Assembly: GCF_003515705.1 (NCBI RefSeq)
Contig: NZ_QWEH01000017.1
Span: forward strand, 1-64,000
From: Oceanobacillus profundus
GTDB lineage: Bacteria; Bacillota; Bacilli; Bacillales; Amphibacillaceae
Length of the DNA: 64,000 nt
Direction of reading: 5' to 3'
Shown here: positions 42,786-55,057 of the stretch, piece by piece
How the letters are laid out: each line of letters opens with the position of its first letter
Position numbering within the stretch: position 1 is the first letter of the stretch
The notes under the pieces: generated by a model
What the model was told of the DNA's origin: nothing
What the model saw: the letters and a program-made list of their open reading frames with translations, nothing else
Databases searched by the model: none
Translations under genes and position numbers: made by a program

Positions 42786-45219
42786 CATAATACAAAATAA
42801 AAAACGTTTTTCCATTTCATTGCTTGGGATTATTTTAGGTATAGCGTTCGTAACATCTATGCTTATTGCAGACAAAACAACAAATGATGTTTTTGATTAT
42901 TACGAACAAATGTATGTGGCAAATGCAGATTACTGGGTTCTAAGCGATGAACATACATACTCTGAAGATATTGTTTCGTCAGTTCTGACTAGTTCAGCGG
43001 TAACGGAAACACTGCTTGCGCTTGATAAACAAGCTTTCTTTGAGCTTGAGGGTGATCAATCACTAAATCAAAGATCTGTACGAATTACAGGTGTAAATGA
43101 TCAAGATAGTTCTTTGCTAAAACTTCCTGTAATTGAAGGAAGTTTAGATAATGAAGGCTTGGTGATACCAGACGTTGTTGCAAATCTGTTAAATAAAAAG
43201 GTAGGAGATACAATTAGGTTTACCGATTTGGGAGAAGCTAAGGTTTCCGCCATTGTTGAATACACGCAGCTGCTTGCAAGTCCGAGTGACTGGGAAGGTG
43301 CTGAACAGAAGAGCTTCCGAATTATGTCTCCACTTGATTTATTAAGAGATTGGACTGGTATGGATAATGAGCTTTCATATGTAAGGTTCCAAACAAATGA
43401 TGAAGGAGAGAAGCTTTTTCAATCCCTCCAGGAAGAATTTCTTAATTCAAATGTATATGTACAACCAGTTGTCGCGGATGATCTACAAAGTAATGACATT
43501 GGGGGACTTTATACATTTTTTTACCTAATCGCTGGGTTATCCATGTTTATCAGTGGGTTTATTGTTTTTAATATGATTTATACAAGTGTTATGGAGAGAA
43601 AAAAAGAATTTGCGATAATGAAGAGTTTTGGTTATCTTCAACGTTCTGTTTCTAGACTTATTCTTATTGAAGTACTACTTTTGGCATTAATAGGTGTAGC
43701 TATTGGAGTGCCCATTGGAATTTTGCTTGGAGATATGTTCATGCAAACTTTGCTTAGCGTGTTTGAGTTTGACATGGTTTACACATTAAATTGGCAGATG
43801 CCTACACTAACAGCTGTAGTAATTGGAATTTTATTTCCTGTTGTCTTTTCTTTATTTCCAATTTATAATGCGGGGAAAACCTCAGTTTTATTGACGTTAA
43901 AAATGGCAGATCAAACACAATCATCGAAGAGAGGATACATATTTAGGGCTGTTCTGGGAGCTGGCTTGCTAATCTTTGTATTTATCGATCACCCTGTCTC
44001 TTACTTAGCTATTTTGGCAAGCATCATTTTGTTGTTTCCATTATTGTTACTGGGTGTGAATCGGATATTTAAACCTATTTTGAAGCTATTCTTTGGCTAT
44101 TCTGGTAGTCTGGCAGCTAAAAGCCTAAAACAGCAATTAAATCGAAACGCCAATACTTCCGCTATTCTTGCCGTTGGAATAGCAGTGATATTATTACTAA
44201 GTGCTGTTATCGAATCTGCTCCGGAAGGTTATGAAAATGAAATTAGGAATACGTATGGTGGCGACCTAAGAGTTACATCAGAAGCGCCTTGGTCTGATCA
44301 GGATAGGGCAAAACTGCTAGCCTATGATTCTGTTGCGAATGCTGAGCCCTTAACGGAAGCTACGCCAATTACATGGGAAACAATAGACGGAGAGAAGAGA
44401 CAGTTTTCTATTTTTGCTGCAGATAAAGAAGGACCCACTTTATTTGAGCGTTCTGAAAAGGATAAATCATATAATGAGCTGACAAAGGAACCATCTATTC
44501 TCCTTGGCGAAAGAGCCTTTGATGAATGGGGCGGAAGTGTAGGGGGATATATTTCCATTAATACACCTTCAGGTAATCAGCAATTTAAAGTCATTGACGT
44601 TGTGAAAACATCGAATTACGCAGGCTATACCGCATTTATGGATGAGAATCATTTAAATAATGAATTTGGTTGGGCGAATAGTTTTGACATGCTGCTAACT
44701 TTAAATGACGGATATACGGCTGAACAATTACGAGATCAGTTATGGCTGGATTTCAGCAATCATCTCTCAAAAGTTGAAACGGTAGAAGATGAAATTAAAT
44801 CATCTACTTCCGCATTATCTGGCATGAACGAGTTAATTCTAGTCATGTTAGTTTTAATTATCGGGCTAGCAAGTATTGGTACAGCTAACACTTTACTGAT
44901 GAACACTTTGGAGCGCACCTCTGAGATAGGGACAATGCGAGCGCTTGGTCTTACGAAACAGCAAGTTAAAAAAATGATAATTGGAGAAGGTTTGCTTATA
45001 GGATTGTCAGGGGTTATTGGTGGTATAATTTCAGGTGTGGTTTTACTTTATGTTACTAGCCAATCCGAACTTTTAGAAGGGTTTATATCTTTTCAAATAC
45101 CTTTAGGAAATATTATCCTGGCACTGATTGCTGGTATTTCTCTTAGCCTTTTTGCTTCTTGGATTTCTAGTGCTACGGCGGGTAAAATAAATATTATATC
45201 ATCACTTAAAGAAGGTTGA
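42745..45219 (+). CDS. ABC transporter permease with two FtsX domains
   Basis: The 824-residue protein has the plan of large MacB/FtsX permeases: helix 1 at about 20-40, an extracytoplasmic domain, three helices around 255-385 with the FtsX-typical VMERKKEFAIMKSFGYLQ, a pair of helices at about 400-430, a second extracytoplasmic domain (about 480-680), and three final helices with LERTSEIGTMRALGLTKQQV. The ATG at 42745 overlaps the ATPase gene by 41 bp and has AGGAAGG before it; the ATG at 42754 is possible. Substrate unknown. Confidence 0.9.
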   Translation: MMIMLNMWRISWLNIIQNKKRFSISLLGIILGIAFVTSMLIADKTTNDVFDYYEQMYVANADYWVLSDEHTYSEDIVSSVLTSSAVTETLLALDKQAFFELEGDQSLNQRSVRITGVNDQDSSLLKLPVIEGSLDNEGLVIPDVVANLLNKKVGDTIRFTDLGEAKVSAIVEYTQLLASPSDWEGAEQKSFRIMSPLDLLRDWTGMDNELSYVRFQTNDEGEKLFQSLQEEFLNSNVYVQPVVADDLQSNDIGGLYTFFYLIAGLSMFISGFIVFNMIYTSVMERKKEFAIMKSFGYLQRSVSRLILIEVLLLALIGVAIGVPIGILLGDMFMQTLLSVFEFDMVYTLNWQMPTLTAVVIGILFPVVFSLFPIYNAGKTSVLLTLKMADQTQSSKRGYIFRAVLGAGLLIFVFIDHPVSYLAILASIILLFPLLLLGVNRIFKPILKLFFGYSGSLAAKSLKQQLNRNANTSAILAVGIAVILLLSAVIESAPEGYENEIRNTYGGDLRVTSEAPWSDQDRAKLLAYDSVANAEPLTEATPITWETIDGEKRQFSIFAADKEGPTLFERSEKDKSYNELTKEPSILLGERAFDEWGGSVGGYISINTPSGNQQFKVIDVVKTSNYAGYTAFMDENHLNNEFGWANSFDMLLTLNDGYTAEQLRDQLWLDFSNHLSKVETVEDEIKSSTSALSGMNELILVMLVLIIGLASIGTANTLLMNTLERTSEIGTMRALGLTKQQVKKMIIGEGLLIGLSGVIGGIISGVVLLYVTSQSELLEGFISFQIPLGNIILALIAGISLSLFASWISSATAGKINIISSLKEG

Positions 45220-45225
45220 GCAATT

Positions 45226-45732
45226 ATGTCGGTTAAGTACGGAATATTAACATTGCTATATTTGCAAGAAAATCATGGATATGAATTAAAACTGGAGCTG
45301 GAATCCCTTCTAGGAACCAAAGGGAAAATTAATCCTGGTCAAATTTATACGACTTTGGATCGTCTTATTCGTGATCTGCTTGTCTCATCTGTAGGAATGG
45401 ATGACCAAGAAAGAAAACTTTATGAAATAACTACGGAAGGTAAAAGTGAGCTGGAAAATTGGCTGCTGGAACTTGTACCCTATCATTCTACAAAAGATGA
45501 TTTTCATTTTAAATGGAGCTGTGCTCGTAAGATTGGTTTCGAACAGGAAAAGGAAATGCTTGATCAACAAAAGGCAATGATAATGAAAGATGTTTTGGAA
45601 TTGACTAAACTAAAAACGGAATTTCTTCTTCGAGGTGACGAGAATAGGTATTTATTAATTAGTGGTACCCTCTTGCATTTAGAAGCAGATTTAAACTGGA
45701 TCCATCAAGTTGAAAGTCGAAATCGGTCCTAA
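45226..45732 (+). CDS. PadR-family transcriptional regulator
   Basis: The 168-residue protein has the PadR winged helix (about 1-80): VKYGILTLLYLQENHGYEL, then INPGQIYTTLDRLIRDLLVSS as the recognition helix, and a wing with ERKLYEITTEGKSELENWL. A C-terminal helical domain (about 95-165) should mediate dimers. It follows the permease by 6 bp and very likely represses the operon at the 42009 palindrome until the transported compound binds. Confidence 0.9.
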   Translation: MSVKYGILTLLYLQENHGYELKLELESLLGTKGKINPGQIYTTLDRLIRDLLVSSVGMDDQERKLYEITTEGKSELENWLLELVPYHSTKDDFHFKWSCARKIGFEQEKEMLDQQKAMIMKDVLELTKLKTEFLLRGDENRYLLISGTLLHLEADLNWIHQVESRNRS

Positions 45733-45860
45733 TTTAAAAAGAGTATGAAGTAATTGAAAGAAGTAAAAATCCCCAAAAATATATTGCGAAGAAACCGTTG
45801 AAGCAGTTTTAGATTTAATGTAGGCAAATAGCATCTATCTTTATAAGAAATACAAGAATA

Positions 45861-45885
45861 GAGCAACACCATCAAGGTGCTGCTC
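45861..45885 (+). terminator. Hairpin after the ABC/PadR operon
   Basis: GAGCAACACC (45861-45870) pairs with GGTGCTGCTC (45876-45885) with one mismatch, then a short T tract. The remaining gap to 46074 holds the partial repeat CGAAGGTTTTTCCGG at 45963 and no gene. Confidence 0.6.
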
Positions 45886-46074
45886 CTTGTTATTACATAG
45901 ACTTATAATTAAAAAACTTTATTGTCATTTAAAATTATTTTTTTATAAAAAATCGCTTTCGATCGAAGGTTTTTCCGGTTACGCTGGTTTCAAAATCAAA
46001 TGATCCTTTTGAAGAAGTTCTACTAAGTGGACCTGATGAATTAACCAAAACCCAAGTTATTGTTTCTTTGTTAA

Positions 46075-46479
46075 TTAAAAGTTCCCTATTTTATTGGTCT
46101 TATGAATATCTTCCGTTCCTGCATCCACTGCAGTCTTGTAATATTCACATTTATGATTTATAAGTTCCATTGTCTTCTTTAGCTCTTCCAATTGTGCTTC
46201 TGCAACAGCTTTTCGTTCCAAGAACATGTCATATCTTTTTTGTAGCGTGGAATCTCCATCGGAACACCAATCGATAAATTTTTTAATTTCCTTAATAGGC
46301 ATCCCTGTAGATTTAAGGCATTCAATTACATTTAAAGCGTCTATATCGGATTCTTTAAACAATCTTGTTCCGTTAGGTGTCCGTTCTACAAAAGGCATTA
46401 GGCCCTCCTTATCGTAGTAACGTAAAGTATATACGGTGAGATTTAACTTTTTTGCAACTTCACTGATAGAATATGTCAC
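46075..46479 (-). CDS. MerR-family regulator (AdhR-like)
   Basis: The 134-residue protein begins with a MerR helix-turn-helix (SISEVAKKLNLTVYTLRYYDKEGL, about residues 4-27) and wing (TPNGTRLFKESDIDAL), then the dimer helix with CLKSTGMPIKEIKKFIDWCSDGD. A Cys in CLKSTGM at about residue 54 aligns with the reactive Cys of aldehyde-sensing AdhR/NmlR proteins. It is divergent from an alcohol dehydrogenase gene, as in adhR-adhA of B. subtilis. Confidence 0.88.
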   Translation of the reverse strand: MTYSISEVAKKLNLTVYTLRYYDKEGLMPFVERTPNGTRLFKESDIDALNVIECLKSTGMPIKEIKKFIDWCSDGDSTLQKRYDMFLERKAVAEAQLEELKKTMELINHKCEYYKTAVDAGTEDIHKTNKIGNF

Positions 46480-46509
46480 AGTTGTTTATCTCCTTTTGAT
46501 ATAGATTTC

Positions 46510-46562
46510 GAGTTAACTCTAGGTTTTGGCGAAATTTTATCACGCTGAATACGGAATGTCAA
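46510..46562 (-). promoter_or_regulatory. Promoter and operator of the merR gene
   Basis: On the minus strand TTGACA (46557-46562) and TAAAAT (46534-46539) are 17 bp apart. Just downstream, 46510-46523, lies CCTAGAGTTAACTC, nearly the same sequence as in the adh operator, so the regulator may repress itself. Confidence 0.75.
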
Positions 46563-46588
46563 AGTATAAATAAATCCTTATTTATTTG

Positions 46589-46619
46589 TTGACCTAGAGT
46601 TAACTATAGGGTTTATCCT
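46589..46619 (+). promoter_or_regulatory. MerR-type promoter of adhA (19-bp spacer)
   Basis: TTGACC (46589-46594) and TATCCT (46614-46619) are separated by 19 bp, the stretched spacer typical of MerR activation. The dyad CCTAGAGTTAACTATAGG (46593-46610) fills the spacer. Confidence 0.85.
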
Positions 46620-46681
46620 AGTTTTGCAGGAGAATAATAATTAAATTCCCTAAAAAATCAAGTTATTGGAGGGCTATACAG

Positions 46682-47722
46682 ATGGTAACAGCTAAAGCAC
46701 GAGCAGTAGACGGTCCGGATCAACCGTTTCGAGCTGCTGAAATTAAAAGACGTGATCTTGATTCGCATGATGTTCTGATTGAAATTAAATATGCAGGCAT
46801 TTGTCATTCCGATATTCATACAGCTCACGGTGAATGGGGTCCAGTCAACTATCCACTTGTACCTGGCCATGAGATTGCAGGCATTGTTACGGCTATAGGA
46901 CCTAACGTTTTAAAGTATACTATCGGGGATCGAGTTGGTGTCGGATGTATGGTAGGCTCCTGTGGTGAATGTGAGAACTGCCGTAATGGAGAGGAGCAAT
47001 ATTGTCTCGAAGGTAAAGTCGATACTTACGCTGGCGTTGATAAATACGGGGAACCAACTCAAGGCGGTTATTCTACCCATATTGTCGTACCTGAAGACTT
47101 CGTACTCCGAATACCTGATAATATTGAATTTGATGTTGCAGCACCACTACTTTGCGCTGGTATTACGACATATTCTCCATTAAATCATTGGGCGGCGGGC
47201 TCTGGCAAGAAGATTGCTATTGTAGGTATGGGTGGTCTTGGGCATATGGCTGTTCAAATTGCCCATGCCATGGGTGCTGAAGTTACTGTTCTATCACAAA
47301 CATTGAAGAAAAAGGATGATGGTTATAAATTAGGAGCAGACAATTACTATGCAACAAGTGACACAGAAACATTCGAGAAACTTGCTGGTTACTTTGACTT
47401 AATTATTAACACGGTAAGTGCAGATATTGACTTGAATGCATATTTAGGATTACTGACTCTTGATGGTACTCTCGTAAATGTCGGTGCTCCTGCAGAACCG
47501 CTGTCACTCAACGTGATAAATTTAATCGGTCATCGTCGTTCATTTGCAGGTTCGATGATTGGAGGCATCCGTGAGACACAGGAAATGTTAGATTTCTGTG
47601 CAAAACATAACATTGTTCCTAAAATTGAAGTGATTACGGCTGATCAAATTGACGAAGCGTATGAACGAGTATTGGCTTCTGATGTAAAATATAGATTCGT
47701 GATTGACATTAGTACAATGTGA
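46682..47722 (+). CDS. adhA: Zinc-dependent NAD(P) alcohol/aldehyde dehydrogenase
   Basis: The 346-residue medium-chain dehydrogenase has catalytic zinc ligands in [15 protein letters not shown] (Cys about 38) and [10 protein letters not shown] (His about 61), the structural zinc cysteines in [17 protein letters not shown] (about 95-111), and the Rossmann motif [11 protein letters not shown] (about 181-191). It is close to AdhA/YjgB-type enzymes that reduce aldehydes. Its promoter is of MerR type and the divergent AdhR-like gene is its evident activator, which suggests a role in carbonyl stress. GGAGGG precedes the ATG. Confidence 0.93.
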   Translation: MVTAKARAVDGPDQPFRAAEIKRRDLDSHDVLIEIKYAGICHSDIHTAHGEWGPVNYPLVPGHEIAGIVTAIGPNVLKYTIGDRVGVGCMVGSCGECENCRNGEEQYCLEGKVDTYAGVDKYGEPTQGGYSTHIVVPEDFVLRIPDNIEFDVAAPLLCAGITTYSPLNHWAAGSGKKIAIVGMGGLGHMAVQIAHAMGAEVTVLSQTLKKKDDGYKLGADNYYATSDTETFEKLAGYFDLIINTVSADIDLNAYLGLLTLDGTLVNVGAPAEPLSLNVINLIGHRRSFAGSMIGGIRETQEMLDFCAKHNIVPKIEVITADQIDEAYERVLASDVKYRFVIDISTM

Positions 47723-47735
47723 ATTCTGCTAATAC

Positions 47736-47774
47736 AAAAACAGGGCTGATCCAATCGGATTTTGCCCTGTTTTT
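47736..47774 (+). terminator. Terminator of adhA
   Basis: AAAAACAGGGC (47736-47746) pairs with GCCCTGTTTTT (47764-47774), with a further ATCC/GGAT pair inside. Confidence 0.88.
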
Positions 47775-47882
47775 TGTCCAATACGCCTTTAATTTCCTCT
47801 CAATGTGAATAAATAATACCATGATAATCTAAAGTATGATTAAATAAAGAAATAGAAAAATTGTTTGGAAAGAGGAAAGTAA

Positions 47883-48764
47883 ATGAATGCAAATACAAGC
47901 ACAAAGCAAAAAAGAACCATAATATTTAAAAAGGTACTACGTGCATTAGCAGTTGCGATAGGTGCCTTTATAACAGCATATGGTCTTGAGTCGGTCCTGA
48001 TCCCAAACAACGTGTCAGATGGTGGCGTGACGGGTTTAAGTATAGTCGGTTCACAACTGTTCGGATTACCTCTTGGAGTTTTAATTGCGATATTGAATAT
48101 TCCGTTCGTGTTTTTAGGATATAAACAAATCGGGAAAAGCTTTGCGATTTACTCTGTTATTGGTATTGCTACACTTGCGTTTGGGACAAGCATTATGCAC
48201 CATATACCAATTATAGTTCAAGGAGATACATTGTTAGTGACCGTCGTTGGTGGTATTATCATTGGCTTCGGTATGGGGTTAGCATTACGAAATGGTGGCG
48301 CATTAGATGGTATTGATATGTTAGCGGTATTGCTATCCCGAAAATTGCCTTTTGGAACAAGTGACCTTATTCTATTTTTAAATATGTTTGTTTTTATAGT
48401 CGTTTCCACAGTTTTCGGATTACAAGGGGCTTTCTTGTCAGGGATAGCTTATTTTATTGCTTCTAAAGTGATTCATATAGTTGAGGAAGGTTTAAGTGGT
48501 TCTAAGACCTATAAAATTATCACTAGTCATCCGGATTTAATGGTAGAAACCATACGTGATCGTTTAGGTCGCAGTGCAACCTATAATCTGGTTGAAGGTG
48601 GTTATACAAATGAAAAATTTAAAGAAATTACGTGTATTATTAATCGTTTAGAAGATAGTAAGATGAAAGAAATTATTAACGAAATTGACAAACATGCTTT
48701 TATTGCTGTGTATGATGTGGCAGAAGTAAAAGGCGGTAGTTTCAAGAAGAAAGACATTCATTAA
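47883..48764 (+). CDS. YitT/DUF2179-family membrane protein
   Basis: The 293-residue protein has five or six membrane helices (about 18-200) with the family pattern GAFITAYGLESVLIPNNVSDGG (about 27-48) and GGIIIGFGMGLALRNGGALDG, followed by a cytoplasmic DUF2179 domain (about 205-285) with LGRSATYNLVEGGYTNEKFK. Function is unknown; family members are numerous in Bacillales. AAGAGGAAAG precedes the ATG. Confidence 0.9.
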   Translation: MNANTSTKQKRTIIFKKVLRALAVAIGAFITAYGLESVLIPNNVSDGGVTGLSIVGSQLFGLPLGVLIAILNIPFVFLGYKQIGKSFAIYSVIGIATLAFGTSIMHHIPIIVQGDTLLVTVVGGIIIGFGMGLALRNGGALDGIDMLAVLLSRKLPFGTSDLILFLNMFVFIVVSTVFGLQGAFLSGIAYFIASKVIHIVEEGLSGSKTYKIITSHPDLMVETIRDRLGRSATYNLVEGGYTNEKFKEITCIINRLEDSKMKEIINEIDKHAFIAVYDVAEVKGGSFKKKDIH

Positions 48765-48783
48765 TACAGGTCTTTGTTTTAAA

Positions 48784-48832
48784 AATCAATACAAATTGAG
48801 GCTGGATCCTTTATTGGATTCAGTTTTTTTTA
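48784..48832 (+). terminator. Terminator of yitT-like gene, dispersed hairpin family
   Basis: AATCAATACAAATT precedes GCTGGATCC/GGATTCAGT and eight T residues. It follows the stop by 20 bp. The same leader-plus-hairpin design occurs at 26194 and 29194. The rest of the gap to 49057 has no gene. Confidence 0.85.
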
Positions 48833-49045
48833 TGTATTATCATCTCTTGATTGGAAAAGTTGCTATTTTTACTGTGGATTCAAAGGTGTAATGATCTGAC
48901 TTTTGAGATGGTACATCGGGGCAATAGCTAACTTTACAGGAAATCCTAACTCTTCTCAATTAAATTATAGCATATAAAAAAAGGGAATTATAGACTGTTT
49001 CTTCTTATATACTATTGCTAAAATCAATAGAACAATACTGGTTAG

Positions 49046-51661
<2,616 letters not shown>

Positions 51662-51698
51662 TTGCTATATGTGTTCAGACTATCGTCAGAGTAGGTGG

Positions 51699-52274
51699 CT
51701 AATCCGGATAAACAGAAAACGATCTAAGCTCTCTCACAACACGAGAGATCGGTAAGCCTACAACATTGAAATAATCTCCATTAATGTTTTTGACAAACAT
51801 AGCACCAAGGCCTTGGATACCATATGCACCTGCTTTATCGTAAGGCTCTTCAGATGAAACATACCATTCGATTTCCTGATCAGTAAGTGGCAAAAATTCA
51901 ACTTGTGTACGTTCGATAAAAATGCTTTTCTGTTCCAGTGAGCGGATCATGACACCAGTATATACCTCATGTACGTTGCCGCTTAGCGCTAAAAGCATTT
52001 GATAGGCATCTTCCTTATTGTTGGGCTTTTCGAATATTTGCTGCTTATAAGCAACTACCGTGTCAGCAGCTAAAATGATAGCTTCTGGATGCTGGATAGG
52101 GACATTTTTACCCTTGATTAGGGCCAATTGTTTTACTTTTTCAACCGGGTCATTTGTTGTAATTTGGGATTCATCTACGTTTGGATTGCGTACTGAAAAG
52201 GGAATTCTTACTTGCGTTAAAAGCTCTTGCCTTCTTGGTGAGGATGAGGCCAGAATTAGTTTGTTTTTTGCCAT
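51699..52274 (-). CDS. maf: Maf-family nucleoside-triphosphate pyrophosphatase
   Basis: The 191-residue protein has the Maf motifs LILASSSPRRQELL (about 5-18), IILAADTVV (about 67-75) and KAGAYGIQGLGAMFV (about 150-164). Maf enzymes hydrolyse dTTP, UTP and modified nucleotides and influence septum formation. I start at ATG 52274, seven or so bases after GGAGGA; the frame is open further upstream but without a site. In B. subtilis maf sits by radC-mreBCD; here it is alone, next to rph. Confidence 0.92.
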   Translation of the reverse strand: MAKNKLILASSSPRRQELLTQVRIPFSVRNPNVDESQITTNDPVEKVKQLALIKGKNVPIQHPEAIILAADTVVAYKQQIFEKPNNKEDAYQMLLALSGNVHEVYTGVMIRSLEQKSIFIERTQVEFLPLTDQEIEWYVSSEEPYDKAGAYGIQGLGAMFVKNINGDYFNVVGLPISRVVRELRSFSVYPD

Positions 52275-52451
52275 GAATGTTCCTCCTAAGTAGTAGTGAG
52301 TTGATATAGGTTTATTATAGTCCATGGTTTGTAGTATTAGAAACAACGTATCCAAGGGAAGATGGAACCATTATAGCTGTACGTGTTTTGCTAATCAAAT
52401 GTTATTCCCATCTAATCGGAAATACAAACTTTTAAAACAAGACGAGTATTC

Positions 52452-52493
52452 AGAGAGAAATACACAAAGCATTCGCGTTTGGTACTTCTCTCT
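52452..52493. terminator. Hairpin in the maf-GNAT gap
   Basis: GAGAGAAATAC-type left arm (52453 on) pairs with GTACTTCTCTC (52482-52492). It could end the minus-strand GNAT transcript. The rest of 52275-52647 shows no gene. Confidence 0.5.
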
Positions 52494-52647
52494 TTTATTT
52501 TGAAATTACCATTGTAAACTGTTCAAAAACGATAGAATATTAGCATGAATCTCTGTCTGATCCTTACACCTACAACATTGCAAAGCGTGAATTTGTGTGC
52601 TATTTGATCAAACATTACGAAATGTTAGGTAGCATGTAATGAATGCT

Positions 52648-53160
52648 TTATTCCTCTATAGGATTTTCAGGTCCATTCAGCTCTAATTGATAAAAGGTTA
52701 AGTCAATCCATTTATTAAATTTAAAACCTGCCTTTTCGATTATACCTGAATAAACAAAGCCAAAGTTTTTGTGCATTGCAATGCTTTTTTCATTTGCTGC
52801 ATCAATACCAGCAACCAATGTCATATATTCTCTTTCTTTCGCAATAGCGATTAATTCTTTCATTAAGGAAGTACCAACGCCTCTTTTTCGATATTCCTTA
52901 TTTACATAAACGGAATGTTCAATTGTATATTTATAAGCCGGCCATGCTCTAAAGGGACCGAATGTTGCAAAACCAGCCACTTTATTATCTTGTTCGCACA
53001 CTAATATTGGATAACCTTCGTCTATCTTTTGTTCATACCATTGTTGTCTGCTTTCAAGCGTCTGGGGTTTATAGGCGTATACAGCAGTAGAATGAAGAAT
53101 GGCATCATTATAGATATGTAAAATGTCCATTAAATCTTTTTCAGTTGCTTCTCTGATCAT
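52648..53160 (-). CDS. GNAT acetyltransferase (phosphinothricin/L-amino-acid type)
   Basis: The 170-residue protein belongs to the PAT/MnaT group: IREATEKDLMDILHIYNDAI near the start, FGPFRAWPAYKYTIEHSVYV (about 67-86), the acetyl-CoA loop KRGVGTSLM (about 92-100), and AANEKSIAMHKNFGF (about 121-135). Members acetylate methionine sulfoximine, phosphinothricin or related amino acids. AGAGGAAG precedes the ATG. Single gene. Confidence 0.88.
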   Translation of the reverse strand: MIREATEKDLMDILHIYNDAILHSTAVYAYKPQTLESRQQWYEQKIDEGYPILVCEQDNKVAGFATFGPFRAWPAYKYTIEHSVYVNKEYRKRGVGTSLMKELIAIAKEREYMTLVAGIDAANEKSIAMHKNFGFVYSGIIEKAGFKFNKWIDLTFYQLELNGPENPIEE

Positions 53161-53516
53161 GTTGTTCTTCCTCTCGTAACAAATACTTTCCTATCTGTTT
53201 ATTTTAAAACGATTTGTACTAAAGGTAAAATTGGATCTCTTAACCCTTGAATTTATAGACTCTTGTTTCACGAACCGGAAAATGCTCGTGGAAGATTTCA
53301 CCTGAAATTTCCCGACATGCCTTTAATAATAAATAAGCATAAATAGTATTTCGGTAATAGAGGATGCAAAGATTTGTAAACAAACTGAAGAATACTAAAT
53401 AATATCTGATATGACTGAAAGTTCGGTTTTCTGTTAGAATAAAGATGGCTATTAAACTATTAAGATAATTCTTAAATATATTCGATAGCAATAATTAAGA
53501 AAAGGAATGTTTATAA
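53161..53516. other. Intergenic stretch before the aminotransferase
   Basis: About 350 AT-rich bases with no gene, clear hairpin or named site. The aminotransferase ribosome site AAAGGAA lies at its end. Confidence 0.5.
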
Positions 53517-54719
53517 ATGGAAAATAAATTTGCTAAGCGAGCTCATTTCGTTAAATCCTCGGAGACGCGTGAAATTTTGAAGGTAACAGAAAGACCGGAA
53601 GTAATCTCTTTTGCAGGAGGATTGCCAGCCCCGGAGTTGTTTCCGCTAGAAGCTCTTAAGGATGTGTGTAATGCTGTTTTGAGTGAAGAAGGAGCGGCTT
53701 CTCTTCAATATAGTACGACAGAGGGATATGTTCCATTAAGAGAAGCTATTAATCGAAGAATGAAAGCTGTTGGAATTAATGCTACTGTTGAAAATGTTCT
53801 TATCACATCGGGATCACAGCAAGCAATCGACCTTACTGGAAAATTATTTATTGACGAGGGAGATACAATTATTTGTGAAAGTCCAACCTATCTTGCGGCA
53901 ATCAATACATTCAAAACATACAATGCCAACTTTGTTGAAGTAGCGATGGATGATGATGGAATGGTTATGGAAGAGCTGGAGGAAAAGCTGCAGAAGCATC
54001 CTAACACAAAATTTATCTATACGATTCCAGACTTCCAAAATCCTACAGGTCGTACGTTAAAGCTCGATAGACGAAAAAGAATGATTGAGCTTGCGAATCA
54101 ATATGATGTACTGATTGTAGAAGATAATCCTTATGGGGCTATAAGATTTGCTGGAGAGGAACTTCCGCCAGTAAAACATTTTGATACGGAAGATAGAGTA
54201 ATTTATCTAAGCACTTTCTCTAAGATTTTCACTCCTGGCCTTCGACTTGGATGGATCTGTGCAGACCAAGCATTCATTGATAAGTACGTGGCTTTTAAGC
54301 AAACAGCTGACTTACATACGGACAGCTTTGCGCAAAGAATTACAGCCAAATATATGGAACTTTATGATATGGAAGAGCACATTAATCAAATCAAAGCTGT
54401 TTATAAAGAAAGATGTGCAGCGATGTTATCTTGTGTTGAAACGTTTTTTCCAAAAAATTTGTCTTACAGTAAGCCAGAAGGTGGATTATTTATTTGGGTT
54501 GAACTTCCTGAGGACATTGATTCAACGCATATATTTACAGAGTGCCTGAAAAACAATGTTGCTTGTGTTCCCGGAACACCATTTTTCCCGAATGGTACAA
54601 AGAAAAGTACATTCCGTTTAAATTTTTCAAATATGTCGAAAGAGAAAATAATAGAAGGTATGAAGCGTATTGGTGAAGTGTTAAATCGTGAGTTAGAGAA
54701 AGAAACAGCTATTTTATGA
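53517..54719 (+). CDS. PLP-dependent aminotransferase, class I/II
   Basis: The 400-residue fold-type I enzyme has the pyridoxal-binding Lys in YLSTFSKIFTPGLRLGW (about K235), preceded by Asp/Tyr contacts in LIVEDNPYGAIRF. Its start, KSSETREILKVTERPEVISFAGGLP, and PDFQNPTGRTL motif place it with 2-aminoadipate/LysN-like and MocR-derived aminotransferases, which accept several amino acids. Which one is uncertain. AAAGGAA precedes the ATG. Single gene. Confidence 0.9.
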   Translation: MENKFAKRAHFVKSSETREILKVTERPEVISFAGGLPAPELFPLEALKDVCNAVLSEEGAASLQYSTTEGYVPLREAINRRMKAVGINATVENVLITSGSQQAIDLTGKLFIDEGDTIICESPTYLAAINTFKTYNANFVEVAMDDDGMVMEELEEKLQKHPNTKFIYTIPDFQNPTGRTLKLDRRKRMIELANQYDVLIVEDNPYGAIRFAGEELPPVKHFDTEDRVIYLSTFSKIFTPGLRLGWICADQAFIDKYVAFKQTADLHTDSFAQRITAKYMELYDMEEHINQIKAVYKERCAAMLSCVETFFPKNLSYSKPEGGLFIWVELPEDIDSTHIFTECLKNNVACVPGTPFFPNGTKKSTFRLNFSNMSKEKIIEGMKRIGEVLNRELEKETAIL

Positions 54720-55057
54720 TTTAAAACTGACAGTAGTATAGGAGATAGATATTGTAAATATAAAAGTCGTGCAATTAAATGGTTGTGTAATACAAAAAGG
54801 TTTAAGAAACATGGTTCTATGCAATATGTTTCATAACTCTTTTTAAAACAATGCTTGGATAAAATTTAGGAATATTAACCATAAACTAATCCTTTAATCA
54901 TGGGTATATTTTCATAAAAAATCATCTTATTTACACTAAATTTACTATTTTTTAATAAAATAGTTGTACAATAAAAGAAGAGTGGAATATATGAGAATAT
55001 TTGTTGCTGCCGATTAAATACGCACTCATGGAAGTGTGAATACAGAGGGGATTTTAT
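54720..55057. other. Intergenic stretch before the GGDEF gene
   Basis: About 340 bases without a gene on either strand. No regulatory element could be named; AGAGGGG before 55058 is the ribosome site of the next gene. Confidence 0.5.
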
